Source of the DNA: Sediminibacter sp. Hel_I_10 | GTDB taxonomy: Bacteria; Bacteroidota; Bacteroidia; Flavobacteriales; Flavobacteriaceae | Length of the DNA: 64,000 nucleotides | Assembly: GCF_000688335.1 (NCBI RefSeq) | Contig: NZ_JHZX01000001.1 | Span: 744,001 to 808,000 of the forward strand | Direction of reading: 5' to 3' | In this document: positions 37,854 through 46,665 of the stretch, piece by piece | Numbering within the stretch: the first letter of the stretch is position 1 | Layout of the letters: each line of letters opens with the position of its first letter | Program-made: the position numbers and the translations under genes | The notes under the pieces: model-generated | Databases searched by the model: none | The model's input: the letters and a program-made list of their open reading frames with translations, nothing else | Told to the model about the DNA's origin: nothing

Positions 37854-38522
37854 ATGAAAACTAATGTAGAATTACAGACAGACGTGCAAAACGCCATCAA
37901 ATGGGAACCGTTATTGCAAGCTGCTGAAATAGGAGTAACAACAAAAGATGGAGTGGTTTCCTTAAGCGGGGAAGTAGATAGTTATGCTAAAAAAATAGAA
38001 GCCGAAAACGCAGCAAAAAGCGTGATTGGCGTTAAAGGTTTGATTGAAAAAATCAAAGTCAAGTTTTCCAATTCATGGAAAAAAACAGATACACAAATCA
38101 CGGATGACGTCTTAAAGGCCCTCGATGCAAGCTATTCTGTACCAAAAGATAAATTAAAGATTAAGGTAGAAAATGGCTGGATTACATTATCTGGAGAGCT
38201 GCCTTGGAACTATCAACGGGAAAATGCCGAGTATGCTATTAACTTTCTTGAGGGAGTCAAGGGTGTGACCAACGATATTAGCATCCGATCTGTATCGCAA
38301 GATGCCATTGAGCAAAAAGATGTTGAAAAAGCCCTAAGAAGAAGTGCCTTAGAAGACTCTGATATTAAGGTAAGAGTTTCTGGTACCACTATCACCCTTT
38401 TTGGAACGGTGAATTCATGGTATCAAAAAGAAGAAGCAGAACGTATTGCTTGGAAAACAAACGGCATTTGGCACGTAAAAAACGAATTAACCATAGACTA
38501 TTATTACGAGTTGGTTGAATGA
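37854..38522 (+). CDS. BON domain protein (three BON domains)
   Basis: 222 residues from ATG 37854; a 12-codon longer frame from 37818 is less likely. Three BON repeats occur at about residues 5-68, 80-145 and 150-220, each with a GxVxLxG-type strand (GVVSLSGEVDSYAKK, GWITLSGELPWNYQ, TTITLFGTVNSWYQK). BON domains bind phospholipid or other envelope parts and occur in OsmY-type stress proteins. No signal peptide is evident. First gene of a three-gene plus-strand group ending at a terminator. Confidence 0.88.
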   Translation: MKTNVELQTDVQNAIKWEPLLQAAEIGVTTKDGVVSLSGEVDSYAKKIEAENAAKSVIGVKGLIEKIKVKFSNSWKKTDTQITDDVLKALDASYSVPKDKLKIKVENGWITLSGELPWNYQRENAEYAINFLEGVKGVTNDISIRSVSQDAIEQKDVEKALRRSALEDSDIKVRVSGTTITLFGTVNSWYQKEEAERIAWKTNGIWHVKNELTIDYYYELVE

Positions 38523-38546
38523 TATAAACGAAACAACACTACCATA

Positions 38547-38798
38547 ATGCGCACTTCAAAAACATCTCATCAAACAGAGACACGTCGTGGTTCTGTTTAT
38601 AAAAATCTGAAGGGATTTAAGAGCAAAAAGAAAGCGGTCATCCATTTATATGCTGCGGAAAAGAGCAATCTCGAAGCTAGAGAACATTATGAAGCAGGAA
38701 ACCATCTAAAAGCTGCAAAAAGTACGACTACCGCTCAGAACCATTTCAATCTTGCCATTAAAGCCCAAAAGGCCGATTTAAAAAAGCATAATAACTAG
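38547..38798 (+). CDS. Small basic hypothetical protein
   Basis: 83 residues, Lys/Ala/His-rich and helical (HLYAAEKSNLEAREHYEAGNH then LKAAKSTTTAQNHFNLAIKA). I do not recognise a family. The second half resembles a single TPR-like hairpin. It lies 24 bases after the BON gene and should be cotranscribed. Cytosolic by the lack of signal or membrane segment. Confidence 0.68.
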   Translation: MRTSKTSHQTETRRGSVYKNLKGFKSKKKAVIHLYAAEKSNLEAREHYEAGNHLKAAKSTTTAQNHFNLAIKAQKADLKKHNN

Positions 38799-38834
38799 GA
38801 TTAGTTTGCTCTAGAATCATTTAAAAGCACTAAA

Positions 38835-39413
38835 ATGAAATCAAAAAAAGACATCAGCAACACCATCTTTTTAACCACCTTGAAAATTCAAGAAGAATAT
38901 CCTGAACTCACTAAATACTTAGATGAAATCCCTGAACATGCCTTATTCCAAGCCAATGGAGACATCAGCAACAAAGGTTTGGTTGATTATCTAGAGTCCT
39001 TAAAAGATCTATTAAAAACCTACGCCAAAGTACATGACGCCAATCTACCTCATCAAAATTCTATGAAACAAAAAGACATGAGCACCCAAGACTCCAAAAA
39101 AGAAACAGAAGACATCTTGAAAATTAAGTTCCCAGGATATCCAACATACCCTGAAAGTGAAGACATTTACAATCAAGACAAGGAAGAGACCGATATGGAT
39201 CCCGAAGATCTTTCAAAAATAAAATCGCCTAACGAGACCAGTGGAACAAAAAATGAAAAAGGTTTTGAGGACGATGTGTCTGGGAGCGACTTAGATGTAC
39301 CTGGTTCAGAATTAGATGATCAACAAGAACGCATAGGCAGTGAAGACGAAGAAAACAATTACTATAGCTTAGGAGGTGATGAAAACCGTAAACTAGATGA
39401 AGATAACGGATGA
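38835..39413 (+). CDS. Acidic hypothetical protein
   Basis: 192 residues. Residues 1-75 form an amphipathic helical part (TIFLTTLKIQEEYPELTKYL, then NKGLVDYLESLKDLLKTYAK). Residues 85-192 are low-complexity and very acidic (runs of Asp/Glu with Ser and Gly), probably disordered. No family recognised. Opposite charge to its basic neighbour suggests, but does not show, a partner relation. A terminator follows at 39608. Confidence 0.68.
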   Translation: MKSKKDISNTIFLTTLKIQEEYPELTKYLDEIPEHALFQANGDISNKGLVDYLESLKDLLKTYAKVHDANLPHQNSMKQKDMSTQDSKKETEDILKIKFPGYPTYPESEDIYNQDKEETDMDPEDLSKIKSPNETSGTKNEKGFEDDVSGSDLDVPGSELDDQQERIGSEDEENNYYSLGGDENRKLDEDNG

Positions 39414-39715
39414 TCAAATGGTTCCAACTGTAAATAGGCGTTTAAAAGAATAAAAATCAACTCACAGAAAAACAGATCTCTTGAAACTCTAACTAATTTT
39501 TTGCCTCAAGTGAGATCGAAAAGAAGCGTTTCGGGATAAAAAAAAAGGTATTCAAAATTAAACCAGTCCCTAAAAAAGCGTACCTTAGATAGAGAAAAGT
39601 ACTACTTAAAGAGCAGCAAAACAAAATAACGTGTTGCTGCTCTTTTTTATTTAAAAGCAGATTGTTTCAACCTTAAAAATCAATGCTATAACCCCATTTA
39701 ATATTCAAAATAGAT
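39414..39715. other. 302-base intergenic region
   Basis: Apart from the terminator at 39608-39645 I see nothing that codes. The part between 39414 and 39600 is AT-rich without clear repeats. The promoter of the APC permease must lie after the terminator. Confidence 0.5.
39608..39648 (+). terminator. Intrinsic terminator after the BON group
   Basis: AAAGAGCAGCAA (39608-39619) and TTGCTGCTCTTT (39634-39645) are perfect inverted repeats with a 14-base loop, followed by T to 39648. Confidence 0.85.
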
Positions 39716-41503
39716 TTGGAAACAACAGAAGCTCCTCATGTCATTAAGGACCATAAAAAACTTTCGGTTTTAGCCTCAACTGCCATTTGCGGAAACGATA
39801 TTAGCTCCTCCGTTTTATATGTATCGGCTTTGGCCATAGCATTTGCCGGACAATACGCTTGGATTACCTTACTCATTGTCTCTCTAGTCCTTTTTCTTTT
39901 TAGAAAAATATACGGTGAAGTTGTGGGGGCCTTACCGCTTAATGGCGGTGCCTATAATGGTTTATTAAACACCACAAGTAAATCTGTTGCCTCATTTGCG
40001 GCTACCCTCACGTTATTATCCTACATGGCCACTGCTGTTATTTCTGCAAATGAGGCTGTTCATTATTTACACCATCTGCTTCCTGTGTTCCCTGTTATCA
40101 TTGCCACGATTGTTTTGCTCGTTCTGTTTAGCGCACTGACTATTGGAGGTGTTTCAGAATCAGCAAAAGTAGCTATTGCCATTTTTATATTTCATTTGGC
40201 TTCTTTTGTCGTGCTCAGTGGCTTTATTCTATATTTTCTATTCAATAACGGTATCGGTTTACTCGTTGAGAATTGGCACGTCCCAACAAAAGACGGCAGT
40301 GTTATTAAAGCCATATTTTTGGGGTTTGCTGTATCCATGCTAGGCGTCTCAGGGTTTGAAAGTTCTGCCAACTTTGTTGAAGAACAGCAAAAAGGCGTGT
40401 TCCCAAAAACCTTGAGAAATATGTGGATTGTAGTGAGCATTATTAACCCGCTAACTGCTGTTTTTGCACTTGCATTATTTGCATTACCAGTATTACAAAC
40501 CGATGCCTATCAAAATACACTTTTAATTGAAATGGCATCTTATGTAGGAGGTAATTGGCTAGCTATTTTAATTGGTATTGACGCGTTTTTAGTATTGAGC
40601 GGTGCTGTACTCACCAGTTTTGTGGGTGTTGCAGGACTATTGGAGCGCATGGCTTTAGACCGTATTTTACCCCAATTTTTTTTAAAGAAAAACAGTAAAG
40701 GAAGTTCGTATAGAATTATTCTTATTTTTTTATGCTTAACCATATCTGTTCTACTTATCACCAAAGGCGATGTTCAAGTTTTAGCAGGCGTCTATACCAT
40801 CTCCTTTCTATCGGTTATGGCTCTTTTCGGGATTGGCAACATTCTGCTCAAAGTGAAACGAAACCGATTGCCTAGACCAGAAAAAGCGAGTTGGTTTGCA
40901 ATCATTTTTGCAATTCTAGCTGTTTTGATTGCTCTAGCGGGCAATATAATGATAGAACCAAAAGAAGGCATGCCCAGTAATTTAGCGGTCTTCCTAGAGT
41001 ACTTTATTTCTGCATTGATTTTTATATTAATCATGCTCAACAGAACGTTATTATTAAAAGTTCTGCTGAAAGTGATACACTCTGTTTTTGATCCTTTTAG
41101 AAGTTTAGTATTAAAAACAGACAAGAAAATATTATCTGTAATCAATAATATTAACTCTCAGGAGTTTATCTATTTTACTGAAAATGATACCGTAGAAACC
41201 ATCAATAAAGTACTCTTGTACATTCAAAAAAATGAACACACCAAAAAATTAAAAATTGTTACCGCAACCAAGAACGGAACGGCTATAACCGATCAATTTA
41301 GAAACGACATCAATGTGGTAGATCGAGAATACCCGCTTATAAAGATTGAATTTATAGAGCTCGATGAAAATTTTGGCCCAGACCTTATCACAAAGCTCTC
41401 TAAAGAATGGCGCATACCAATCAACTTTATGTTTATTGGTTCTCCTGGAGACCATTTTCCTTATAAAATTGAAGATCTTGGAGGGGTTCGGTTAATTATT
41501 TGA
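39716..41503 (+). CDS. APC superfamily permease with C-terminal cytoplasmic domain
   Basis: 595 residues. The first ~450 form about twelve membrane helices of the amino acid/polyamine/organocation fold (GNDISSSVLYVSALAIAFAG, GALPLNGGAYNGLLNTTSKS). The last ~140 residues are soluble, alternating strands and helices (KKLKIVTATKNGTAIT, RVPINF-like WRIPINFMFIG), recalling a USP-like regulatory domain. Substrate unknown. The start is TTG at 39716, as no in-frame ATG lies before the first helix. Confidence 0.85.
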   Translation: METTEAPHVIKDHKKLSVLASTAICGNDISSSVLYVSALAIAFAGQYAWITLLIVSLVLFLFRKIYGEVVGALPLNGGAYNGLLNTTSKSVASFAATLTLLSYMATAVISANEAVHYLHHLLPVFPVIIATIVLLVLFSALTIGGVSESAKVAIAIFIFHLASFVVLSGFILYFLFNNGIGLLVENWHVPTKDGSVIKAIFLGFAVSMLGVSGFESSANFVEEQQKGVFPKTLRNMWIVVSIINPLTAVFALALFALPVLQTDAYQNTLLIEMASYVGGNWLAILIGIDAFLVLSGAVLTSFVGVAGLLERMALDRILPQFFLKKNSKGSSYRIILIFLCLTISVLLITKGDVQVLAGVYTISFLSVMALFGIGNILLKVKRNRLPRPEKASWFAIIFAILAVLIALAGNIMIEPKEGMPSNLAVFLEYFISALIFILIMLNRTLLLKVLLKVIHSVFDPFRSLVLKTDKKILSVINNINSQEFIYFTENDTVETINKVLLYIQKNEHTKKLKIVTATKNGTAITDQFRNDINVVDREYPLIKIEFIELDENFGPDLITKLSKEWRIPINFMFIGSPGDHFPYKIEDLGGVRLII

Positions 41504-41539
41504 TCAGGTTTTTACAATGATCTCCTTTTTCTATTCCAA

Positions 41540-42244
41540 CTATAAATTAACTCCAAAAACATAACCTACTAAAGCAGTTAATCCCATGGCTACCGTGCCC
41601 CAAAATGTGATTCTCAATACGGCTTTGCCAATACTAGAACCTCCTGTTTTAGCCGCCAATGCTCCTAAAATAATAAGAAAAAACAAGGCAAAACCATAGA
41701 GAGCGTACTCCATACCATTTAGAGGCAGAAAGAGTGTTACCAAAAAAGGAAGCAAACCACCCACGGTAAACGAAGCCCCAGAGGCAACTGCCGCCTGTAT
41801 CGGTTTTGCTTGACTAATATCATTTATTCCCAATTCGTCCCTCACATGGGCCGCCAGAACATCGTGTTCAGTTAATTCTTGAGCCACGATTAGGGCTGTT
41901 TCTTTTTTTAAACCTCTTTGCTCATAAATTTCTGCCAAACGCTGCAATTCTATATCAGGCATTTCCTTTAGTTCTATTTTCTCACGTTCAATATCTGCTT
42001 TTTCTACATCGGTTTGTGAACTCACAGACACATACTCTCCTGCAGCCATAGATAATGCACCCGCTACTAATCCTGCCAAGGTAGCCAAGATTACGGGCTC
42101 TCTTAATGTACGTGCAGCAGAAACTCCAATCGCAATACTAGCAGTTGATAAAATACCATCATTGGCGCCCAGTACTGCTGCTCTTAACCAATTACTTTTA
42201 TGGATGTAATGATTGTCTAAATAATCATTTGAAATGTCGTTCAT
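41540..42244 (-). CDS. VIT1/CCC1 family transporter
   Basis: 234 residues with five membrane helices. Diagnostic segments are WLRAAVLGANDGILSTAS near the start and ALSMAAGEYVSVSSQTDVEKAD, followed by the acidic metal-binding helical insert (residues 85-130). Relatives move Fe2+ or Mn2+ out of the cytosol. First of a long minus-strand run; convergent with the APC permease. Confidence 0.9.
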   Translation of the reverse strand: MNDISNDYLDNHYIHKSNWLRAAVLGANDGILSTASIAIGVSAARTLREPVILATLAGLVAGALSMAAGEYVSVSSQTDVEKADIEREKIELKEMPDIELQRLAEIYEQRGLKKETALIVAQELTEHDVLAAHVRDELGINDISQAKPIQAAVASGASFTVGGLLPFLVTLFLPLNGMEYALYGFALFFLIILGALAAKTGGSSIGKAVLRITFWGTVAMGLTALVGYVFGVNL

Positions 42245-42323
42245 TTTTAAAGGTTTTGGTGTTATATGAAGTTACTTTATTTATAGGTATGGTAATTTAC
42301 TATTTAAGCTGAAATTTTAGCCA

Positions 42324-43037
42324 TCAACCTAAGAGCTCTAGACCAACCATTCCCACCAAAAAACCGATACAAGCTCCAAGTGCTGGAATCCAGTTCTTAC
42401 TTATTTTTGACAACGGGGCGATGTCCTGAAAAATCAAATAAATAATACCTCCAGAGGAAAAAAGCATAAGTGCCCCAACCGTTCTTGGCATCCCTGATAG
42501 AAAATAGTATCCTGCAAGCGCCGATCCTAGTCCGGAAAAGCTTAAAACGAATAAAATTATCAAACATTTTTTTGCCGAATAATGTGCACTCAATTCTAAA
42601 TAGGCGTTAAACGCCTCAGGGAAATTTTGAATAGCGATTATTATTGCCAGTAGCATGCCCAACTGAGGATTTTGGGAAAACACAGCGCCCATGGCGATGG
42701 CCTCGGGTACGAAATCGGAGAGCATTCCTAATAACTGTGACATGGCACCACCTTTTCGTTGCATATAGCGATCTATAAAAAAGAACGTGATCGCACCTAT
42801 TAAAAAAAATAGGGCCATTGGCACTATTGACAAGGCGATCATTCCCTCAGGAATTAAGACCAAAGCGACTGCCGCCATTAAAATCCCTCCTCCAAAGGCC
42901 GTTGAACTATGGATGATCTCTGCTTTAATTAATCCTGATGTCACATGTGATCCAAAATAATGCGAAAGCAATCCTCCAAAAAAGACAGTTGATCCAGAGA
43001 GCAAAGCGAATACCACAATTAGTTCTAATTCTGTCAT
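42324..43037 (-). CDS. ZIP family metal transporter
   Basis: 237 residues and about eight helices. The ZIP metal-site helices are seen in HSSTAFGGGILMAAVALVLIPEG (helix 2 region), DFVPEAIAMGAVF and QNFPEAFNAYLE. ZIP proteins let Zn2+, Fe2+ or Mn2+ into the cytosol. It is next to the VIT gene but separated by 79 bases. Opposite transport directions suggest metal balancing. Confidence 0.9.
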   Translation of the reverse strand: MTELELIVVFALLSGSTVFFGGLLSHYFGSHVTSGLIKAEIIHSSTAFGGGILMAAVALVLIPEGMIALSIVPMALFFLIGAITFFFIDRYMQRKGGAMSQLLGMLSDFVPEAIAMGAVFSQNPQLGMLLAIIIAIQNFPEAFNAYLELSAHYSAKKCLIILFVLSFSGLGSALAGYYFLSGMPRTVGALMLFSSGGIIYLIFQDIAPLSKISKNWIPALGACIGFLVGMVGLELLG

Positions 43038-43125
43038 ACCAAAAGCCAGTTGATTAAATCTCGATTAGTCTGTTTTTAATGTTTCCGAAGCTGTACATTT
43101 TAGCAACTTTGTTATGCGGGTGTCT

Positions 43126-44025
43126 TCACCATTTTCTTTTGACCTCTTGACAATTTGCAATGATGTTTTGACAAATTTTTTCAATAGGCACAGAAGTCTT
43201 ATTTTCCTCTAAAGGATCTCCATATAAGTTTGCCAGTTTATTAATCGTCAAAAAAAGTGTACTTACAATTGCAAAAAGAGGTATTGCCAATAACTCTAAA
43301 TAACTTTCTTCTCCTCCAATATCAATATCGCCAATGATAAAAGGAATCATAAGAACATAAATAGTAACGGTAACTCTAGTAAAGGCGCTATAGATTTTCA
43401 AAAAAGGCGTATTATTAATGCGTTCTGCTTTACCTTGAATATTATAAAATTGATTAATGTGCTGCATCAAATCACTTTTTTCAAAATTGGCCTTATCACT
43501 AAAAATCTGTTCAATTTTTAAAGATAAGGCCATCAAAATCTCATTGCTAACCTTATTGTTTAGGTCTATATTATAGATCTCGAAAAGCAATTTTGCCTCT
43601 TCAGTATAACTAGGATGTGGTTTTTCGTGAATCTCATTCTTCAATTGGTTAATAAAACAACAGGTTAAATCCATTAGTTCAGAAGCAACAACCGATTTAG
43701 AGTTATCTGCATCTGCAACTAGATTAGAAGGTGTTTGAATATACGTGTATATTTTTGCACTGAAGCTCCTGGTCGTATTGGTCAATTCACCAAAAATTTT
43801 TCGTGCTTCCCACCACCTATCATAGGCCGAATTCATTCTAAATCCTAAAAAGAACGCTACGGCCAATCCAAATACGGAACCAATTTGTGCGGAAAGTTTT
43901 AAAATATGATCCCCGAAGTACTCCTCTAAAAATACGACCATAGTTGCATAAGCAGCGCATAAAACGAAGTATGGTAATACGATTATGAGAAGCTCCCTGA
44001 ACCCTTGTTTCTCTGTTCTTATCAT
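43126..44025 (-). CDS. Bestrophin family ion channel
   Basis: 299 residues. Bestrophin marks include GFRMNSAYDRWWEARKIFGE (about 59-78), TRSFSAKIYTYI, and the membrane pair near residues 215-255. Bacterial bestrophins are pentameric channels, several being cation- rather than chloride-selective. No signal peptide; inner membrane. Lies between ZIP and the rubrerythrin-like gene, same strand. Confidence 0.9.
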   Translation of the reverse strand: MIRTEKQGFRELLIIVLPYFVLCAAYATMVVFLEEYFGDHILKLSAQIGSVFGLAVAFFLGFRMNSAYDRWWEARKIFGELTNTTRSFSAKIYTYIQTPSNLVADADNSKSVVASELMDLTCCFINQLKNEIHEKPHPSYTEEAKLLFEIYNIDLNNKVSNEILMALSLKIEQIFSDKANFEKSDLMQHINQFYNIQGKAERINNTPFLKIYSAFTRVTVTIYVLMIPFIIGDIDIGGEESYLELLAIPLFAIVSTLFLTINKLANLYGDPLEENKTSVPIEKICQNIIANCQEVKRKW

Positions 44026-44076
44026 AAAGAGATTGTATTTTGAATCACACTTCCATGAACTTTATTAATATTCAAA

Positions 44077-44787
44077 TTACAAACCCGTTACTTTAATAAA
44101 GAGTTTAGAGTCTGTCATAGAAATTTCGCAACGTGCTGGCGCAGTAGTTGCATAGGTATTGCCACAAGTAGGACACAGATAATAAATTTTTGCTAGCGTA
44201 TTATCTGTTCCTGCTTCTAATTCTGCTAAAGCTTCGATATAAAAATCACGATGTTTTTGTTCTACCTTATAGGCATAGGTTAAACTAATTTGAGCCATGT
44301 AATTTCCTGCGGCGTTAGCATCTTTTATAAAGTTGGGATACATGGTATTGAACTCATAACTCTCTCCTTTAATACTTTCCTTTAAGTTTTCTAGGGTGGA
44401 ATTGACAGTAAACTCAGGTGCAATTTCAGGTATAGCTTCTCCCATCCTAAGCAAGACGACTTTGTGGTTATTAGCATGAATCAGCTCAGCTCCAGACGCT
44501 GCTTTAAATAGTAATGCTATTTCTGGGTGTCCTTCTTCATCCGCTTTTTTACTGTAAGCAGCATATTTAAAATGTGCAGTGGTCTCTCCTTTGTAAGCAT
44601 CATGCATGTTTTTAATGGTCAACTTTTGCGGATCTTGATTTTCGGAAGTTTCCGAAGTTGCCCCCTCCATTTCCGTTTGACTTGATGCATTAATGTCAGT
44701 TTTCTTTTCTGAATTCTCATTACAGGATTGAAATAGCGTCCCCAATGAGGCTACGCCTAAAACAAATGCTAATAGTGATTTTTTCAT
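44077..44787 (-). CDS. Rubrerythrin-like lipoprotein
   Basis: 236 residues. Signal sequence with lipobox ending FQSC (Cys22), so it is predicted to be lipid-anchored outside the cytosol. Residues 55-190 form a diiron ferritin-like helical bundle with KGETTAHFKYAAY and GAELIHANNH holding Glu/His ligands. The C-terminus keeps only part of a rubredoxin knuckle: CPTCGNTYA and a single further Cys (ARCEI). A peroxide-reducing enzyme outside the cytosol is implied; the incomplete rubredoxin may not bind iron. Confidence 0.88.
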   Translation of the reverse strand: MKKSLLAFVLGVASLGTLFQSCNENSEKKTDINASSQTEMEGATSETSENQDPQKLTIKNMHDAYKGETTAHFKYAAYSKKADEEGHPEIALLFKAASGAELIHANNHKVVLLRMGEAIPEIAPEFTVNSTLENLKESIKGESYEFNTMYPNFIKDANAAGNYMAQISLTYAYKVEQKHRDFYIEALAELEAGTDNTLAKIYYLCPTCGNTYATTAPARCEISMTDSKLFIKVTGL

Positions 44788-44868
44788 TTTATGTATTTTA
44801 AAATTATTTAGGAATTCATGTTTAAGATTCCCGATTTCTCTTATTATTTTATTGATCTCATTCTAAAG

Positions 44869-45324
44869 TTATTCTTCAAAATCTGGCAGAGTCAATTCTA
44901 TCCCAGCACCATGTTTAAAAACTAATTCTCCTCCCAAGTAGCCTGTTCTAGCTACAGAGATGACCAAGCCTGCAAACAATAAAAAACTTGCCCATTGCAG
45001 CCATTTTTTTTGATAATTAAAATAATACATTGCAACTCTTAAAATCGCTGTTAGTATTGCAAGCCATAGTGTTATAAGAGCAGCTTCTTCATGTGTTTCT
45101 AGAGGAGCTTGCAGCATACCATCGGTCATTCCGTCACCAGCATAGCTACCACTTATAAACGCCGCTATAGCACCAACCGCACCAATAAGTAGCAGATATA
45201 ATGCAACGTTCTTGAAAAATGATTTTTTAGTGAGTAGCGCCATAAGTTCTGATAGAAACCCCACAAACAATAAAGCTATCGGAAAGTGAATAAGCATGGC
45301 ATGAAGGTGTGGTGCTGTGATCAT
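44869..45324 (-). CDS. DUF2231 membrane protein
   Basis: 151 residues with four membrane helices (about 9-30, 38-58, 80-100, 110-128). The opening HLHAMLIHFPIALLFVG, with conserved histidines, and the C-terminal YLGGELVFKHGAGI are typical of DUF2231, whose histidines may bind haem. Function unknown. It shares orientation with the surrounding stress genes. Confidence 0.85.
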   Translation of the reverse strand: MITAPHLHAMLIHFPIALLFVGFLSELMALLTKKSFFKNVALYLLLIGAVGAIAAFISGSYAGDGMTDGMLQAPLETHEEAALITLWLAILTAILRVAMYYFNYQKKWLQWASFLLFAGLVISVARTGYLGGELVFKHGAGIELTLPDFEE

Positions 45325-45367
45325 AATGATATGGTTTTATGGATATTATTATAGAGCATTACGTGAC

Positions 45368-45748
45368 CTATGATTGCCCGAAATGATTTTTTACAAAGGC
45401 AACCTGCTGGTTGTCCGTCATCTTATCAGCAGATTGAACAACAACATTGATATCCTTAAAATGTGAATCTTTATTTAAATAGTTGTTTAGCTCTACATTG
45501 GCATTTGTTGGACCGAATAACAGCACTTGATTATAATTTAAAATTTGGTCTGCTATGTCTTTATAATAAGCTTCCTGCAGCTGCTGTCTTTTATTGTGCA
45601 TGCCTTTTTCACTTCTATTGAGCGCTTCTTCTTTGGTATCAAACGTAAATTTTGAAGTTATAGAATGACTCTTTTTTTTAGAGTTCAAGTCAATTAAATT
45701 GGCTGAAGAATGATCCATCCAAATGCCTAATTGTTTTTGTGTTTCCAT
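45368..45748 (-). CDS. Conserved hypothetical protein, eRF1 domain 3-like (tentative)
   Basis: 126 residues. The body reads LGIWMDHSSANLIDL, then QVLLFGPTNANVELNNYL, and ends DKMTDNQQVAFVKNHF. That alternating alpha/beta order and the LLFGPTNA/ NNYL pattern recall the L30e-like eRF1 domain 3 or archaeal Pelota-type fold seen in small bacterial proteins. No function is known. Stands 43 bases before the DUF2231 gene on the minus strand. Confidence 0.6.
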   Translation of the reverse strand: METQKQLGIWMDHSSANLIDLNSKKKSHSITSKFTFDTKEEALNRSEKGMHNKRQQLQEAYYKDIADQILNYNQVLLFGPTNANVELNNYLNKDSHFKDINVVVQSADKMTDNQQVAFVKNHFGQS

Positions 45749-45857
45749 TGTATTTTTAGTTTTTATGTAAGCGTATTTTTTTAGAATTATATTACTGTAT
45801 GATCTCCCACCACCTCACTTACTGCCATATCCTAATGTGGAATTTTGACTCCAAGCA

Positions 45858-46331
45858 TTAAGTAGATTTGTTTTCAATTAAAAGAGGTGCGACCTCTATT
45901 GTGATTTCCATCGTAATTTTCGCCTTAATTGAATTGGTAATTAAACAGGCATGCTCTGCTTTTTTCAAAATGCGCATGGCCTTATCTGTATAAGTCATAT
46001 TAGAGATAACAACAGTAGGTTTGAGAAGCACCTCACTCATCATAAATCTACCGTCAACCTTCTCCAAAACTCCTACGGCTTTACAGCTAAAACTCGAGAA
46101 TTCTAGGCTGGAGTTTTCTGCAATGGCCAAAAATGTCGTCATTAAACAACCACTAACGGCTGCCACAAACAAATGCTCTGGAGACCAAATACCTTCCATT
46201 CCCTGAGGAAATTCTGGTGGTGTGGCCACTTCAATACAGATGCCGTTCTTTTTATTTAGTTCTGGAGAGCACAAAATGCCTTTACGCTTGCTTTCCCAAT
46301 TAATGTCTACATTATACTTGTGTGATTCCAT
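45858..46331 (-). CDS. OsmC family peroxide-related protein
   Basis: 157 residues if started at Met14 of the longest frame (46331), which avoids overlap with the YgaP-like gene; starts at 46370 or 46346 are also open. The OsmC fold shows PEFPQGMEGIWSPEHLFVAAVSGCLMTTFL with the first catalytic Cys and KKAEHACLITNS with the second. OsmC enzymes reduce organic hydroperoxides by a dithiol mechanism. Stop to the next minus gene leaves 110 bases. Confidence 0.88.
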   Translation of the reverse strand: MESHKYNVDINWESKRKGILCSPELNKKNGICIEVATPPEFPQGMEGIWSPEHLFVAAVSGCLMTTFLAIAENSSLEFSSFSCKAVGVLEKVDGRFMMSEVLLKPTVVISNMTYTDKAMRILKKAEHACLITNSIKAKITMEITIEVAPLLIENKST

Positions 46332-46335
46332 AGCT

Positions 46336-46545
46336 TTAGTGTTCATTTGTTTTGTCTGTATTGATTCCAAAAGGGAGGTAAAGTGGGCAAATACGAACGA
46401 GACTGGTTAAAAGAAGTACTCCCGAAATTGCTAATAATAGGATAGCAAAAACACCCGTAATTACATTTGTGACGTATAAAACCGGAGCGATTGTGGCTAT
46501 CACCACTCTAATAATTCGGTCTGGTAATCCCATATTTTTTTTCAT
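46336..46545 (-). CDS. YgaP-like DUF2892 membrane protein
   Basis: 69 residues. Opens MKKNMGLPDRIIRVVIA and continues with two hydrophobic helices joined by a short turn, ending RICPLYLPFGINT, which is the DUF2892 pattern (rhodanese-less YgaP tail). The family is often near thiol or sulfur genes. Its end lies only four bases before the preferred OsmC start, so the two are coupled. Confidence 0.85.
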   Translation of the reverse strand: MKKNMGLPDRIIRVVIATIAPVLYVTNVITGVFAILLLAISGVLLLTSLVRICPLYLPFGINTDKTNEH

Positions 46546-46665
46546 GTGCTTGTGATTTTATTCTTAAAGGAATTTTAGCTTACTCTCCACCGACTCTATT
46601 AAAACAGAAAGAACAACTAGTAATTGAAATACCATCTTACCTATTGCTCTTTCTGATTTTATAAT

